In this document: positions 28,106 through 41,100 of the stretch, piece by piece | Layout of the letters: each line of letters opens with the position of its first letter | How positions within the stretch are numbered: position 1 is the stretch's first letter | Assembly (NCBI RefSeq): GCF_040869045.1 | Contig: NC_090319.1 | Location: 387,949,601 to 388,013,600 of the forward strand | Source: Eurosta solidaginis | Taxonomy: Eukaryota; Arthropoda; Insecta; Diptera; Tephritidae | DNA: 64,000 nt | Reading direction: 5' to 3' | Program-made: the position numbers and the translations under genes | Notes under the pieces: generated by a model | Databases searched by the model: none | What the model was told of the DNA's origin: nothing | What the model saw: only the letters and a program-made list of their open reading frames with translations

Positions 28106-29171
28106 TTCAATAAGCATATTTTTATTTATCATACGCAACGATGAAATTGTACTAATTTAATAAAAATATGTATTCAGTAATTGTTGTAGTGTGTAATTTG
28201 TTTAGTTGCTCGCCTATTCAGCTTCACTCATTATGAAAATCTTTGGTGAGCGTTAGTCTGAGTATATTTCTACGTCACCGCTGTTGTGTTGCTATAGCCT
28301 AGCAATAGGCAAATGCTAAAAAGAGTTTTCACTCAAAATTTCACTAAGATTCTGTCAGTGAAAAATTATTTCGACTTTCGATATGAAAATATCAAAAATT
28401 TTCGCGGTCACAAGGTAAAATTGTGAGATCTCCTTGCTATGTTACGAATTGGTTTTGGACCGGGAGAGATCGACCGACTCGTATACTCGTACTCGTATTA
28501 AAATATATCTATTTTTTTGAAATAATATTTTTTTATAACCAATTTCATACTAAAATACACATACACATATATATATATATCTATAATTCAATAATTTTAG
28601 TGGATATTTTCAAGTTTTAAAAAATTAAAAAGTGCAGTTAATTGACGAAACTAGAAGACTAAATATTGTTTAAAAATAAAAGCTGGTATTCGTTGCAAGG
28701 GACCCAAAAGATTACCTAGGCAACGAATGTCCTGCACAACGAAACAAAAAATAAATAATATTTAAGATAATAATTAAATGTTAGCGCAAAAATAAAAAAT
28801 TACGAAATGAACGACGTGAGACGGGCGAGATAACCGCGCATGAAAAAAATATAAAAAAATTTTGCTTAGTGTACTAAATTTATTTCATAAATCATAAATC
28901 ATTTTAATAAATTTAAAAACTTTTACTTTTTCTAGAACAAAAATTTTTTAATATTTTTGTTGCAGTGCATTTCAACGACGAAATATAAATAAAAGTTTTA
29001 TATTAATGCAGAATACGAAGGCGAAGAACTAAATAATTTTTTCTACTTAACATATTTTTTGTGTAGTTTGTTTAATAAAAGCAACAAAACTAGATTTATG
29101 AAGTGGCCTAAGTACTAACGACCTTCGCAAAACTTGGAGAGGAATACTGAACGAAGCGGAATTTCCGGTTT
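28106..29171 (+). other. Upstream region and 5' UTR of the sarcalumenin-like gene
   Basis: AT-rich, no ORF. An acceptor-like ATTTTTGTTGCAG at about 28953-28965 could open a 5' UTR exon running to the ATG at 29172. No convincing TATA/Inr pair was found. The promoter is not located. Confidence 0.3.
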
Positions 29172-32100
29172 ATGATGCGGTGGTTTGCATTTTTGGTCCT
29201 ATTGGGACTGATCCTGTCGGCCATCTCATTCAACGGTAAATAAATATATGCATATATGTACTTTTTTGGTTATTTTCGGCGTGCTATACTTGTCATTGCA
29301 TTTAGAAAGGACACCAAGGTCACTATGAATTTCAATCGCTTCGGAAGTCAAAAATTTTCCTTAAAAAATGTACTGAAAATTAAACGAATGAAAAATATTA
29401 TATAATATTTTTGTAGGCAAAGGCCAATACACAAAAAAGATTTTTGTCGCTGTCGCTGAAATTGTACGCCTTTAATAACTCACAATACCCTAGCAAAAGC
29501 CAAGGCAGCAACAACAATATTTGTTCTTATGCCAAAATTGCCACAGCATCACCCTCGTCCATTAGAACTGCCGCTAACACCGTCAGCACTTAGATTCTGC
29601 GTATGTATGTGTGTAGCACTGGCGACAGTGATGCTTAAACACAAAAAAAAACAGCAATCGTCATATTTTGGCGGCAACAACAACACCCAGTGTAAGCGAT
29701 TTATTATGCAATTTTTTCATATTGCTGTTTTTTTTTGTTTTTTTAATTGGAAAGATTTTTGATTTTGTGTGTTCTGCTTTCGTGTTGTTAGTTAGCAATA
29801 GAATTTGAAATTGCTAAATATTTTTCGTTAGCTGTTTGTTTCGTGGGTTGCGAGCGTAAATAGATTTTCTCGTATGCCTCGAGTGAAAACGTTGATGTAG
29901 CGATAAATATAAGGCCGATATTTGACGAGTTGAGCAAGAAGCTGCATACTCAAAAACTCAAAAATATTTGCACAAGGCCTCTAACGCCAAACCAAAAACG
30001 TGAAACACCCTTTTTGAAAGACAAAAATAAATGGTAGATAGAAGGGAGAGGGAAATTTTAAAATATATATTTGAAGGTATAAAATTGTGAAAAATATATG
30101 AATATGAAGAAGACGACATTGAAAGTCAAAATGTACAACAACAACAGGTGCCTTCTATAGAATTTGTCCGTGCATAAATTTACGGTAAACACCTCCAGTG
30201 CTATATATGCATCATTAGGCACAGTGGTCTATAATCGTTTTTTTTGCGTGCTGAGGTGGAAAATGCCTATGCACTACATTTCTTGTCGTCACAGCAGCAG
30301 TATGCCCGTGAACTAAAAACCACCCCTTTCGAAACCGTCGCCCACCCCGAAAACGCTTCTTTATTACTTCAGGATGGCCTTCCATATTTCTCGTTTTTTA
30401 AGAGCCTTCTGTTGCTCCTGCATCGCTTTTTTGTTCTGAGTGTGGTTTCTACGAAGTTGCTGATTTGTTGCCACTCTTCAACATTTTTGCTGTAATATTG
30501 TCAACTGTGAGTTGGCCTACTCATTCCTTGAGTATCCATTGCGAGCATTTGAAAAAAGTGTGTTCAGCATCGCATCTTCGGCCTTTTTTATACTGTGCAG
30601 GTATATTTTGAAGTACCCATGTCCAGAAAGCATTTGGGTAAAGTAGCAGTTTACCTCACCAAAGCTTCTGGTGCTCCATGCTTCAACATCTGTGATTAGT
30701 TTCGCTGTCCATCTGCCTCGTTGTTAATTTTCCCATCGTTCTTGCCACATCTTAAAATTTTCCTCCCTGCTCTTCTTGACAACGACTTTCATAAGCTTTT
30801 GCTCAGTCTGCTGTTTCCCAGGAAGATCTTCTTTCCAGCACTAGTACGCCGATGGGATTGTTCCGGTAATCACTTGAACGGCTGCACCTGATACAGTGCG
30901 ATCGCTTCACACTTTCACGTTGATCACTTTCTTTGATGTTGTATTTCCGTATATCCGAAGAGGGTTTTAAGCTAACTGCTAGCGTTATTGCGCCCAAAGA
31001 GCATTTTCCTGGACTGAAGCCATGTTGTCTGGGTGATAGTCCTCCAGCTTTTTCTACGGCGTCTTCGATTCGTCGTTTTTTGAGAGCATTTCACAAAAAG
31101 TGTTCCGGCCGAGTCGACCATGCATGACAGCCGGTACTCTGACGGCGAGTTCGGATCCCCTTGTATTTGTTAGTTAATACAAGCATACAAGCTGCTACAT
31201 TTTCCTAGTTTCGCGGAAAAGGCCGTCCTTTAGATAGCGTTATACATATCCAGCCTGTTCCATGGGAGCATTTTTTGCAATTTCTTTAATGGCTTCTGCT
31301 GAGATACCATCTGGTCCTGCGCCCTTATGGTTTTTCAAGCTTCTTACTGCAAATTGTAAATCTTGAGAGATAAATGGCGCCTCCCACTTCCGTTTTTTGC
31401 TGTTGGTAATAGCGACCTTCAGGTGCTTTCTCTCTTTGTTGTATGACTTCCACAAAAGTTTGTGCAAGCGTCTCAACCTTTAACGTATATAGTCACTTTA
31501 AGCAAACATGTTTTGCCTTATCTCTCCGTTTCTGTCTACCACTTAACGGATGTTTATTTGGTAGCATTGGCATAGATTTGTTGCATGCTTGTTTGAGTAT
31601 GGTAGCTTTAAAACACTCTTCAACACTTGATGAGATGAGATTGGGCTTCAGATTGGACTTCAGTATTAAGATTCTGGACGTTCTGTCTGCGTGTGCTTCT
31701 AATTGTTTCCTCCCCAGGCCCTTCATGTAGTTCTACTTGAAAAGAGATGTATGGGATGAGATCGCTGCCACTAAACTCTTCCAGCACTTTCCAATCTTGT
31801 TTCTTAGCAGCCTGGTCTCCAGAAGGTGGTCTATTAGCCAGAGTTTATGACGATTGGTCTCAGCCTTGCCGCCATGTCAGTACCCATCTTCCTCTTACGT
31901 TAGTCGTTGACATTGCCTACTCAATACCTCTTGATTTAAAGTCACCTGCTATGTTTGTATGCATTTTGTAGTAATTATTGCAAATCTACTACAAACGAAT
32001 TAAATGATTTGTTCTGGACAGGAAATACAAAATTTCCGCTTTGTTTAACTTTAGATACTTTGTTTCCATAAACAGAGCAAAGCAAATACCAGTTTCTTTG

Positions 32101-35100
32101 CAACCGCCAACAACAAAAAGCATAGCTTTGACACATCATATCACAGAATGTATGTACTGTGAAATGAATAAATTATGCGAAAAGAAGGCAATTGAGATGA
32201 ATTTTCAACAACTAAGTCATGTCGTGGTTGAATGTGTTTGTAACAGTTCAACCTTCGCGGGAGTGCGGGTTCGAATCCCACTGCCGGGAGAAAAGGGTTT
32301 GACAGCTGTCGCATTGTCCGTGCTGATGTCACGTTGTTTAGATTCTTTCCAAATTAATAAATAAACTTAAAATTTAAAATCGACCACTGTAATACGCCTC
32401 AGCTTCTACTATTTAATTTATTATAAATTTAATTTTAGCAATGGGCGAAAAGAATAACGCGTGCGAGGTAAAAAAAATATAAAAGTGACATAAATTTTAA
32501 AAAATTAGTTAGATGAAAAGTGTTCGGTGCTCTTAAATACGAGTATACACGGTGTCAAAAAGTTTTAATAGAAAACTAAAATCCTTTTAAAACAAAATAT
32601 ATCGTAAACTCTTGACAACTTTTGTTTCAAATCTATATATATATAAAGAAGTGCACATTTTGATTGTCGCTCCATAACTCGAGAACGGCTCTACAGATTT
32701 CCATGAAATTTTTAGGAAAGATACAGGAAGGAGATATGATGGTTAGTTGATTTTGAAATCCCAAATCGGTTTAGCCATATATATATAAAAATAAAATTCT
32801 GTGTGTGTGTGTGTGCTCGCTATGGAAACGTATTTCCCACACATCAATCATCGCCAAATTTTGGTTATGGGTTCCTTCGATCAACGGGAAGGTTTTAGGC
32901 TAAAAATAATTACGATATATAAAAGGGGCATGGCACCTCCCATACAAATGGAATCTTTGGTACTTCATACCTTTGAAGGTATACATGCCAGAACATTGAA
33001 ATTCAGTAAGGAGTTATATGAGGTCAATCCCTAACACCACCAAGAAAATGCGGAATTTGGAGAAAGGGGGCGTGGCACCTCCCATACAAATGGAATATAT
33101 TATACTGCATATATCTGGATGTCGTAATGGTTGGATAATTAAAATTGGTAAGGAGCTATGTGACGTTAAGTCCTAAAACCTCCAGTAAAATGAGGAATGG
33201 TGAAAAACTATGGCTGCCGTACAAACTTAAGTTATTTTAACACCTAAAGTTTGGCTGCATTGTTGAGTTTAGCCGTTATGCCTTTTGGACGTTTAGTAAT
33301 CTGCCGCTGTTAAAAAAATTGTTTAGCTTCAGTCTATCTACATCTTCTATAAAAATCAAATTCTGTGTGTGTGTTCCCTATGAAAACGTGTTTGCTATAC
33401 TTCGATCATCACCAAATTTTGGCTCGAGGTTCATTCGATCAAGACGAAAGTTTTTCATATTTCAGAATTAAGAATTTTAAATTTAAATGTTTTTGTTTTT
33501 GGCTATGCGAAAGAACTATCTTAGCTCCCAAAAATGATCATGTTAACAAAATCAATGATCGCTTTCAAAATCAATTTCCTGGCGAAGTGACGAAATATAA
33601 ATCAATCAACACAGTTACAGATGAAGATAAAATTGTGAATTATCCAACTGAATTTCTATACTCCTTAGAACCAAAAGGAATGCCTGCGCATATATGTATC
33701 AACTTTGAAAATTGGCTCACCAGTCATGCTTCTTCGGAATGTAATCAAAGCAACAATCATCAGCGGTAAAAGCAATACAATAATATAAAATAAGATACAA
33801 TAAGATACAAGAATAAAATTTTTTAACAGAAAATTTCACCAAATATGCGTGCAAAATTCAATTCAATTTACAGAACAATAAATTAAATTATCAACAAACA
33901 AAACAGAAAAAATAACGCAACATCCATTCGATCTCGGGCGTTTCAACGTGCGCCTGGTAAAGCTAGTAACTTATATTTCTTTAAATACTTTTTTAGTAGG
34001 TTTATATCAATTTCGTCTTTTTTTGGTAACTCGAACAAAGTAACTAAAGAAGGGTAATCGCTTTTTAAAAGAGCAACAAGCGGCACGAACCATTTCCATC
34101 GACATTTCGTCCCATATTTTAAGTAAATCCTTCGAAAAGTTTCTAAGCTTTTTTATTAATGACTGCTAAGCTTCATAATAATGTAACCCTATACAACGAA
34201 GTCTGATGAATTGAGAGCAGGACTGCTAGGAGGCCGCTTGTCCTGGTGCTTGGACTCCATCGTACGACACGCAAAGACTTGAGACTGTCGTATTTTGAGC
34301 TTCAGATCAATGATTCTTGATTTAGAAAAATCAATTCATTGATTTAAAAATAAGTTCCAAAGTTTGTATACGAGCTTTTTGGACACCCTGTACTAGGGTC
34401 TGGGGAGTTATAACAAGTGTACCAGAGCTCTAACGCTTACCACCCAAATCACTAGCTATACATATTTTTATATGAAATTAAACGGTATACAAAAAAGGTC
34501 TACAGTGATAGTTTGCTAAGTTGGCTCGTTAAGTAGTTAAGTTTAACCTCAATTTGTATGGAAGAACTAAGTCGCCATGGGACACCACTCTGTTTGGATG
34601 TTCCGAAATATATGTATTTTCACAGTACCAAAAGAAATAAAAATTTTCGGCCCACCCTACTCGGTACTTATGTATGCGTATGTTTTCTCTAAACAGCTAG
34701 TGTTATGACAAGCAATATCCGCGTCTGTAAAACTCCGACAAAAAGGAAGAATTCAATGGCGGGTTTCGTCGTTTTTCAGTCCGCCTTGTCCATATCGACG
34801 CCTGAGTGGAATATCAACCTATCTCAGTTTTTACTTCGAAAACGTCCAATTTTAGAATTTTTTCCCACAAACGCACTAGTAAAACAATAGCTTGTCGGTA
34901 TGGATTGTTACCGAAAAGAAGCCGATGAAGATCTTCTCAAAGTTACCTCTGCTGTGGCTCAGCTTCAACTTCTAGGTAAGCTCTAGTTAGCTTAAAAAAA
35001 TTAGCTTCCAGAGGTACACCTGTGTGTTTTCATATCGAACTTCACGAGTAGTTGGTACTTACGCCTTTTTTTATATTTTGCTCGTTCCGTTTTCATTGTA

Positions 35101-38100
35101 TACGAGAAAAACAGGAAAAGTATGAGTCAAATTCCAGTAATAACACTAAAGCACTACACACGGTGTTTGACTATGAGCCTATAAGATCTTAAGGTTATTT
35201 TCACTGGTGTATATCTCGAACCCTCCTATAATTGACAGCTATTTTTATTTTTTCCATCTTGCCAGCGCAATTGTTACTAAAACAGATAATCGATAGGATA
35301 TATCTGTGGTCACAAGTCATAATCGCCTAAGTCGAGATAGGATGATTGGAAAAATAAATGTTTGATAGAATTTTATACCTACTAAATAAATATTAAGGAT
35401 TTTAGATTTTAGCAAATAAGGAAGGCTTATTGTGGGTGTAACCGAACATTACATACTCAGATGAGAGCTTTGGAGACAAAATAAGGGAAAATCACCATGT
35501 AGGAAAATGAACCTAAGGTAACCCTGGAAGGTATTAAAGAGTATTTTAAAAAGGATTGGGCCTTAGTTCTATAGTTCTATAGGCCTTTTCGAGATATCGC
35601 CATAAAGGTGGACCAGGGGTGACTCCATAATGTGTTTGTACGGTATGGGTATCAAATTAAAGGTATGAATGAGGGTTTTAAAAGGGAGTGGCCCTTAGTT
35701 GTAGTTGTAGTTGTTTTCGAGATATCGGCCAAAATGTGGACCAGGGTGACCCAGAACATCATCTGTCGGGTACCGCTAGTTTGTTTATATATGTAATACC
35801 ACGAACAGTATTTCTGCCATGATTCCAAAGGCTTTTGATTTCGTCCTGCAGAACTTTTTCATTTTCTTCTACTTAATATGGTAGGTGTCACACCTACGTC
35901 AATAAACTAATCCAATTACCATGTTTCATCCCTTTTTTCGTATTTGGTATAGAATTATGGCATTTTTTTCATTTTTCGTAATTTTCGATATAGAAAAAAT
36001 GACCACGCCATAGTCGGATTTCGGCCATTTTTTATACCAAGATAAAGTGAGTTCAGATAAGTACGTGAACTAAGTTTAGTAAAGATATCGCACACTAACT
36101 ACAAAAGAGTCACAACTTAAAATTTTTCATAATCTGTTTTTTCCATAAACCAATTCACAGTACACATCTCTAACTGCCCCTTAAATTTCGTTGTCATTAT
36201 TTTCTTCTTTAACTGGAAAATTACCGTTATGCCAGTTTTGGTGTTGATTGCATCGCTTGCGATCTACAAAAGAGTACTATTTTTAGTTGTGTCAATGTAC
36301 TTAAGAACAAGTGAACAGTTTTTTACGCATAAAGTGTATTATTTTAAATTCTGACTATATTGTTGCAAAAAACTTTTAACTTTGTTGTGTATTAATTAAA
36401 ATTGTGTCTTTTAATATGTAAAGAGTGAGTAAAGTTGCTTGTATTATTGTGAAATGTGCCTTTTTTGATGAAATAATTGTGAATGTACGAGTAGTAAATT
36501 TTCTTAGAAATAGTCATAATTCAAAATTGCTATATATTTTGTTCGTAAACAAATAATTACAATAAAATTTCGTAAATTCGTTTTATAATGAAGGTATCCT
36601 TCTTTGTAAAACTGGATTTCAGTATAACATTACAGACGTTTTCACATAAACCGTTTTTCTTCTCTCGTGGACATTTACATTTTTTCAAGTTGTGACTCTT
36701 TTGTAGTTAGTGTGCGATATATCTATTTTTGCTCAAGTTTTCGTGTTAACGGCCAAGCGGAAGGACAGACGGTCGACTGTGTATAAAAACTGGGCGTGGC
36801 TTCAACCGCTTTAGCCCATTTTCACAGAAAACAGTTCTCGTCATAAAATATATGCCCCTACCAAATTTCACAAGGATTGGTAAATTTTTCTTCGACTTAC
36901 ATATGGCATTAAAAGTATTCTAGACAAATTAAATGAAAAAGGGCGGAGCCACGCCCATTTTGGAATTCTCTTTTATTTTTGTATTTTGTTGCACCATATC
37001 ATTACTGGAGTTGAATGTTGGCATAATTTACTTATATACTGTGAAGATATTAAATTTTTTGATCTGACTTACACAATTTTTTTTTTTTTTTTTTTTTGAA
37101 CGTGGGCGTGTTCGTCATCCCATTTTGCTAATTTTTATTTAGAACACATATAGTAACAGGAGTAACGTTGCTGCCAAATTTCATAATGATATCTTCAACG
37201 ACTGCCAAATTACAGCTTGCAAAACTTTTAAATAACCTTCTTTTAAAAGTGGGCGGTGCCACGCCCATTGCCCAAAATTTTACTAATTTTCTATTCTGCG
37301 TCATAAGGTCTACCCATCTACCAAGTTTCATCGCTTTATCCGTCTTTGGTAATGAATTATCGCACTTTTTCGGTTTTTTTAAATTTTCTATATCGTCCGA
37401 TTTCGTTCATTTTAAATAGCGATCTGAGATGAGTGCCCAGAAACCTACATACCAAATTTCATCAAGATACCTCAAAATTTACTCAAGTTATCGTGTTAAC
37501 GGACAGACGGACGGACGGACGGACCGACATGGCTCAATCTAATTTTTTTTCGATATTGATGATTTTGATCTATGGAAGTCTATATCTATCTCGATTCCTT
37601 TATACCTGTACAATCAACCGTTATCCAATCAAAGTTAATATACTCTGTGTGCAAAGCACGCTGAGTATAAAAATGTTATTTTTTCATGTAAAGTTGTTAC
37701 TACAGGAATGAATGCAAATATATTTCTCATACGCCACGGTGCACCACTGCCATACGAAATTTTGGTAGGTTTGCATTTCTTAATAGTTTTGAAGCTGTAT
37801 GAGGCTATCCAGCATGTTTTCTCAGCTGAAGAAAACTCTTTCTCCGACACTTGAATAATTTTTTATTTCGGACTGTGTATGTTTTATATTATGCAAAAAC
37901 CAAAATATTATTTGCATAAAAATATAAAATTTGCATAAAAATAAAAATTTAAATTCGTTTTAAAGATCACAAATGCAGATTTAGGTTTTTTCGAAAATTT
38001 TCCAAATTTAAAAATGATAACATAAAAAAAAATTTTCGAGTCTTTAGGCGTAAAAACAGCGGGCGAAAATTAATTCAAATATACAAAACGCCCACTCATG

Positions 38101-41100
38101 GCATATGGACAGACGCCTTGACCGTATGATAAATGCCTGTCAAATATGTTAATATGTATTTGCGCTTGTATAAGTACAAGGGTATAATGAAAATGTGTTT
38201 ATTATTTTTACTCATTTTTTTATGACAGATGAATTCTAATTTCGTTAGATCATTAACAAATGATGCACAAAAAAAATTCAGTGATAAATTGTAATAAAAA
38301 AGTTGTTTAACCTCTAGCGAAGTTTAGGAAAATAAGAACAGAGGCAAGTGATAAAAAGGTAATTGGAAAATAAAAAAAAAATAAAATATTTCTGATTAAA
38401 TATGAGCGAGTAATAAAAGTCATTCATATATTAGATTTATATTTGGCAGTCAGTTTGCGTATATTAGCGTGGCAGAGTTTCGAAAAAGCCAATGGGCACA
38501 AAGCCAGTCGAGATTCAAAGAGAAAAGCGAATAAAAGAAAAGAAAACTATGAAAGCTAAGACATACAAGTATATATGTATATAATTATATACATAGTACG
38601 AGTATTTTAGCAACGAGTGCAGAGATCGCAAAATTTAAAATAAATTATTAATATTAATCGGTAATTAGATAAATTAATGTCAAGTTTACTTAGCGAACAC
38701 AGCAACAAGCAAACACCAGCGCCATCTATCACTGAAAAATAGAAAATAATTATTCAATTATAAATTGTTAGATTTGTTGAGCTAGAAGATTTCGCAGAAT
38801 GAATACAATTTAAGGTTTGAAGAAAACTTAAGTTACATATCCATATGTCCCTGATGATGACTTCAGATTGAAGTCGAAATATCAACAAATAAATTATAAA
38901 TGAATATAAACAGGAAATAAGTTTTATTCATTCTGCGAAGCCTTCTAGCTCAACAAATCTGACAATTTACAACTGAATAATTATTTTCCATTTTTCAGTA
39001 AAAGATGGCGCTGGTGTTTGCTTGTTGCTATGCTGGTCTTTCGCTACATTTTTCACAAGAATTAATTGTTATAGGCCTTTAGCTCGAATTCGAACCAAGA
39101 ATCATTAATAGTAGACTTTTTCTTCATGTAAACTTATTTCATTACAAAACAGCATACAAAATTTAAAAGTGCAACTATTTTCCTTGAAATGAAATTTTAA
39201 TTTTTTGGAAGGCTCCATTTGTGATTTTGAATATTGCTCATGATGTAATAAAACCAGACAAGTGTAGTCAGTATTACAAAATTGAGTCGTATTTGCCCTC
39301 ATAACTTAAAGTGTTGCTTCATGATTTTTCTTCAACATTGATCAATTTTCAGTGAAAGTTTAACTTCATTGGCCGTTTAAACTAAGTTTAAACCCAATTT
39401 GAAGCCTTTTAGTGATATTTAAACTTTGTTTAAACGCACATCTTAGTAGGGTTTAACAAAGTTTAAACGAACGGGTGATGGTGCTCGGTTAAGCGCCAAA
39501 GAAGTAAGTAAGTAAGATGGTGCTCGACTTTGCTCCCATCCGTGCTATAGAGATAGTAGTGGGCCCCCCTCGCGTTAGGGAGTTAGAATATACCCGCGGT
39601 AGGTATGCCTATCGTAAGAGGCGACTAAAGTACCAAATAAATTCAAGGGATTGCAGGCGTAGGGTGTAGTATTGAAAAATTGTATGGAATACTAGACAAT
39701 GTATAAGCGTAGACGTAGTGTGTGGTTTTGTTGTGACGTATGGAGTAATAGAAAATGTAGTAGTTATGGTCATTTCGCTGTACCGTGAGGTGAGAACAAT
39801 GTATAAGGTAGAGTTAATAAGAGCGAAAAGATGGACCAACTGAAAGAAAATACGTCACCTATATATAAATTAAAGTCTCTGAGCATGTTCGCCAGTGCAG
39901 GGAGAGATGTACAAACTGGGTGACGTGCAATAGTGTCAATGGAACTAACGTCAATTGACATAAATGCGCTTTTGAAAGAGAATTAATGTGAATGACACTA
40001 ATTCCAAATCCGAATTGACTTAAGTACGCTTTGGGAGTATTTAGCGCCGCCCATGCAAAAAGGAGCTGAGAGGAATAAGATTATGTCTTGCGTTGCGATT
40101 ATTAGCCCAAATCTGGCGTTGATCTGACCAAATTAACATTTTTTTATTTGCTTTAATCTTCATAATTTCTGAAAAGCGCTGCAGGGGAAATTTAGAATTA
40201 AAAATCGCGCAGTGGCCCTTTTGTGAAATTTTGGAATTCATTCGAAAAATATATTAATATCGTATCGATATGAAAAGAAATTTTAGAATTAAAAATAACG
40301 CGATTTTTTTTCCAAATTTTCGCCGGCGACGCTTTTTTTATGTTAATATTTAATGTTAAAAAAATTTTTAATCTTATTGTAATGGAAAACAAATATTTGG
40401 AGTTAAAATTTGTGCGACTTTTATTTAAAAGGTCAGTGGTGGTGTCCATAAGAAGTTTTGATATCAATTCGCTTTTGCAAAAAGAAATTATGTCAAATCG
40501 GAGAAAAATTTTTTCAGACATTAATTCGCTTTTGAAAAAATAACTAATGTTAATGACGTTGACTCGAGCATAGCTTTTGACATAAATTCACTTTCAAAAG
40601 CGTATTAATGTCAATTGACACTATTGCAAGTCACACTAAACTAAAAAATTATAATTAAATAAAATTTATAAAATAAAATAAAACAAAATACAATGAAACA
40701 AAATAAATAAAATTAAAAAAATAAATAAAATAAAATAAAAATAAATAAAAAAATTTAAATAGAGTATCCAATCTATTTAAATAAAATTAAATGAAATGAA
40801 ATATAAAAAAAAATAAAATAAAAAACAATTAAATTAAATAAAATAAAATGAAATGAAAGAACATAATTCAAAATAAATAAAAAAAATAAAATGAAATGAA
40901 ACGAAATGAAATAAAACAAAATAAATTCAAAAAATAAAATAAAATAAAATCGACTTTTAATAGACGAGTTATCGGTTTGTTATCGAAAAACTATGAATTT
41001 ATTAATGACTCGTTTTCAAAAATAAAACAATAACTTGTTATCGGTTGTTGCCTATAAGAAGCCGATGATGCTTCTCTAGGAGAAAACTATTTGTTTTTGG

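Noticed and set aside
30244..30495. Plus-strand open frame beginning RAEVENAYALHFLSSQQQ
   Set aside because: Adjacent to R1-type remnants on the other strand, without ATG in context or partner exons.
32801..33034. Open frame starting with a Cys/Val run
   Set aside because: Translation of Helitron 5' non-coding DNA after a GT microsatellite; the same DNA recurs at 33365 in a different coding context.
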